From contig CAMWVS010000001.1 in the NCBI GenBank assembly GCA_947177775.1, positions 1 to 64,000 of the forward strand: 64,000 nucleotides of DNA. The letters run 5' to 3'. Numbering within the stretch: the stretch's first letter is position 1; every line of letters starts with the position of its first letter. This DNA is from an uncultured Prevotella sp. GTDB lineage: Bacteria; Bacteroidota; Bacteroidia; Bacteroidales; Bacteroidaceae. Both the position numbers and the translations under genes were made by a program. This document shows positions 63,368 through 64,000 of this stretch, piece by piece. The notes under the pieces were generated by a model. It ran no database searches, was not told where the DNA came from, and saw only the letters and a list, made by a program, of their open reading frames with translations.

Positions 63368-64000
63368 TTAACGTCCTCCCAGCCGCGGCAGCAGGAAAGC
63401 CACCACACCGAGCAGCGGCGTATAGGCGCAGAATGAGTAGATGGCCTCGATGCCGTAGGTGTCGGCAAACAGTCCGAGAATGGCGCTGGCTATGCCGGCA
63501 ACGCCGAAAGCGAAGCCGAAGAACAGACCGGAAACGAGGCCGAGCTTGTTGGGGAGCAGCTCCTGGGCATAGAGCAGGATAGCCGGAAAGGCTGACGAGA
63601 GCATCAGTCCCGCACCGAAACTGCACACAACGGTAGTCACGAGGCCTACATGGGGCATGGCAAGACTGAACGGGGCACAGCCAAGAATGGACACCCAAAT
63701 GACGAACTTACGTCCGTAGCGGTCACCGACAGGCCCTCCGACAACAGTGCCGATGGCCATGGCCACGAGGAAGACGAAGAGCAGTATCTGCGATGTCTGG
63801 ACCGAAACGCCGAAGCGCTGGATGAGATAGAACGTATAGTAGTTGGTCAGACAGGCCATATAGATATACTTCGAGAATATAAGGAGCATGATGATGAATA
63901 TCGTGAACACCGTCCGACGCCCCGACAACGGACGCTTCACACGCTGTCGCATGGCCGCGGGCTCAGCCTTGATTTTCTGAAGATATGCCCCATACCAGCG
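63368..64000 (-). CDS. MFS transporter, fosmidomycin-resistance (Fsr) type, partial
   Basis: C-terminal ~210 residues of a gene that continues beyond the right edge; the reading frame is open through position 64000, so the Met at 63952 is internal. About six membrane segments. TNYYTFYLIQRFGVSVQTSQILLF, GGPVGDRYGRKFVIWVSILG and LGLVSGLFFGFAFGVAGIASA match the second half of Fsr-like exporters. Substrate unknown. Confidence 0.88.
   Translation of the reverse strand, partial: RWYGAYLQKIKAEPAAMRQRVKRPLSGRRTVFTIFIIMLLIFSKYIYMACLTNYYTFYLIQRFGVSVQTSQILLFVFLVAMAIGTVVGGPVGDRYGRKFVIWVSILGCAPFSLAMPHVGLVTTVVCSFGAGLMLSSAFPAILLYAQELLPNKLGLVSGLFFGFAFGVAGIASAILGLFADTYGIEAIYSFCAYTPLLGVVAFLLPRLGGR

Overview
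The window reads as Bacteroidales chromosome, most likely a Prevotellaceae-like gut or oral organism. Supporting signs are a 287-residue primary sigma factor of the Bacteroidetes type, promoters that almost all carry the Bacteroidetes -7 box TAnnTTTG with a TTG element about 19-20 bases upstream, the absence of clear Shine-Dalgarno sequences, a PPi-dependent phosphofructokinase, DUF5686, FadL-like and OmpA outer-membrane proteins, and a C-terminal sorting-type domain on a secreted lyase. The genus is inferred; no rRNA is present to settle it.

Layout. 1-5960: a ~400-bp dispersed repeat, then the threonine operon (thrA fusion, alkaline-phosphatase-superfamily proposed homoserine kinase, thrC) and its terminator. 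6070-9746: PL4 rhamnogalacturonan lyase, YihY-family membrane protein and RNase P RNA, all on the minus strand. 9836-16230: second repeat copy, then ATP-grasp protein, HAD hydrolase, inositol-3-phosphate synthase and a DUF5686 protein. 16347-22213: DUF2807 protein, HtrA protease, primary sigma factor, a small secreted protein, and an HprK-like kinase / S24-S26-like peptidase / PqqD cluster of unknown role. 22377-35977: envelope proteins, prmA, GH25 lysozyme, pfp, lysophospholipid acyltransferase, an amidase-like secreted protein, a YgiQ radical-SAM protein and a PP2C-like protein.

About 35978-41600 is an AT-rich accessory island with tandem and nested inverted repeats, a four- or five-gene operon built on a membrane-associated GTPase (its DUF1232 gene is frameshifted), a RelE/HigB-type toxin whose antitoxin gene carries a premature TGA, a Fic protein and, at its edge, tRNA-Arg(UCU). 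41934-45920 holds a GH2 glycosidase, a DUF4160/DUF2442 pair, a palindromic dispersed repeat and the third copy of the ~400-bp element. 45921-55000: OmpA protein, cobS, a small beta-barrel protein, ffh, folD and a 2-oxoacid:ferredoxin oxidoreductase operon. 55362-64000: fourth repeat copy just upstream, MATE transporter, the phenylalanine/tyrosine operon (pheA, aminotransferase, DAHP synthase-chorismate mutase, tyrA), a SpoU methyltransferase, a TPR protein, a small DUF3791-like protein and the C-terminal part of a fosmidomycin-resistance-type MFS transporter.

The strongest regulatory observation is a complete ribosome-mediated attenuator ahead of pheA. It has a 25-codon leader peptide in which 8 of 9 consecutive residues are Phe or Tyr, a 13-bp perfect antiterminator pairing that overlaps the end of the leader ORF, and a competing 10-bp terminator followed by a U tract. 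The strongest unexplained structures are the ~400-bp intergenic element (four copies, with a central hairpin kept even where its arm sequence has changed) and the GTPase operon of the AT-rich island. No complete insertion sequence, prophage or CRISPR array was seen.
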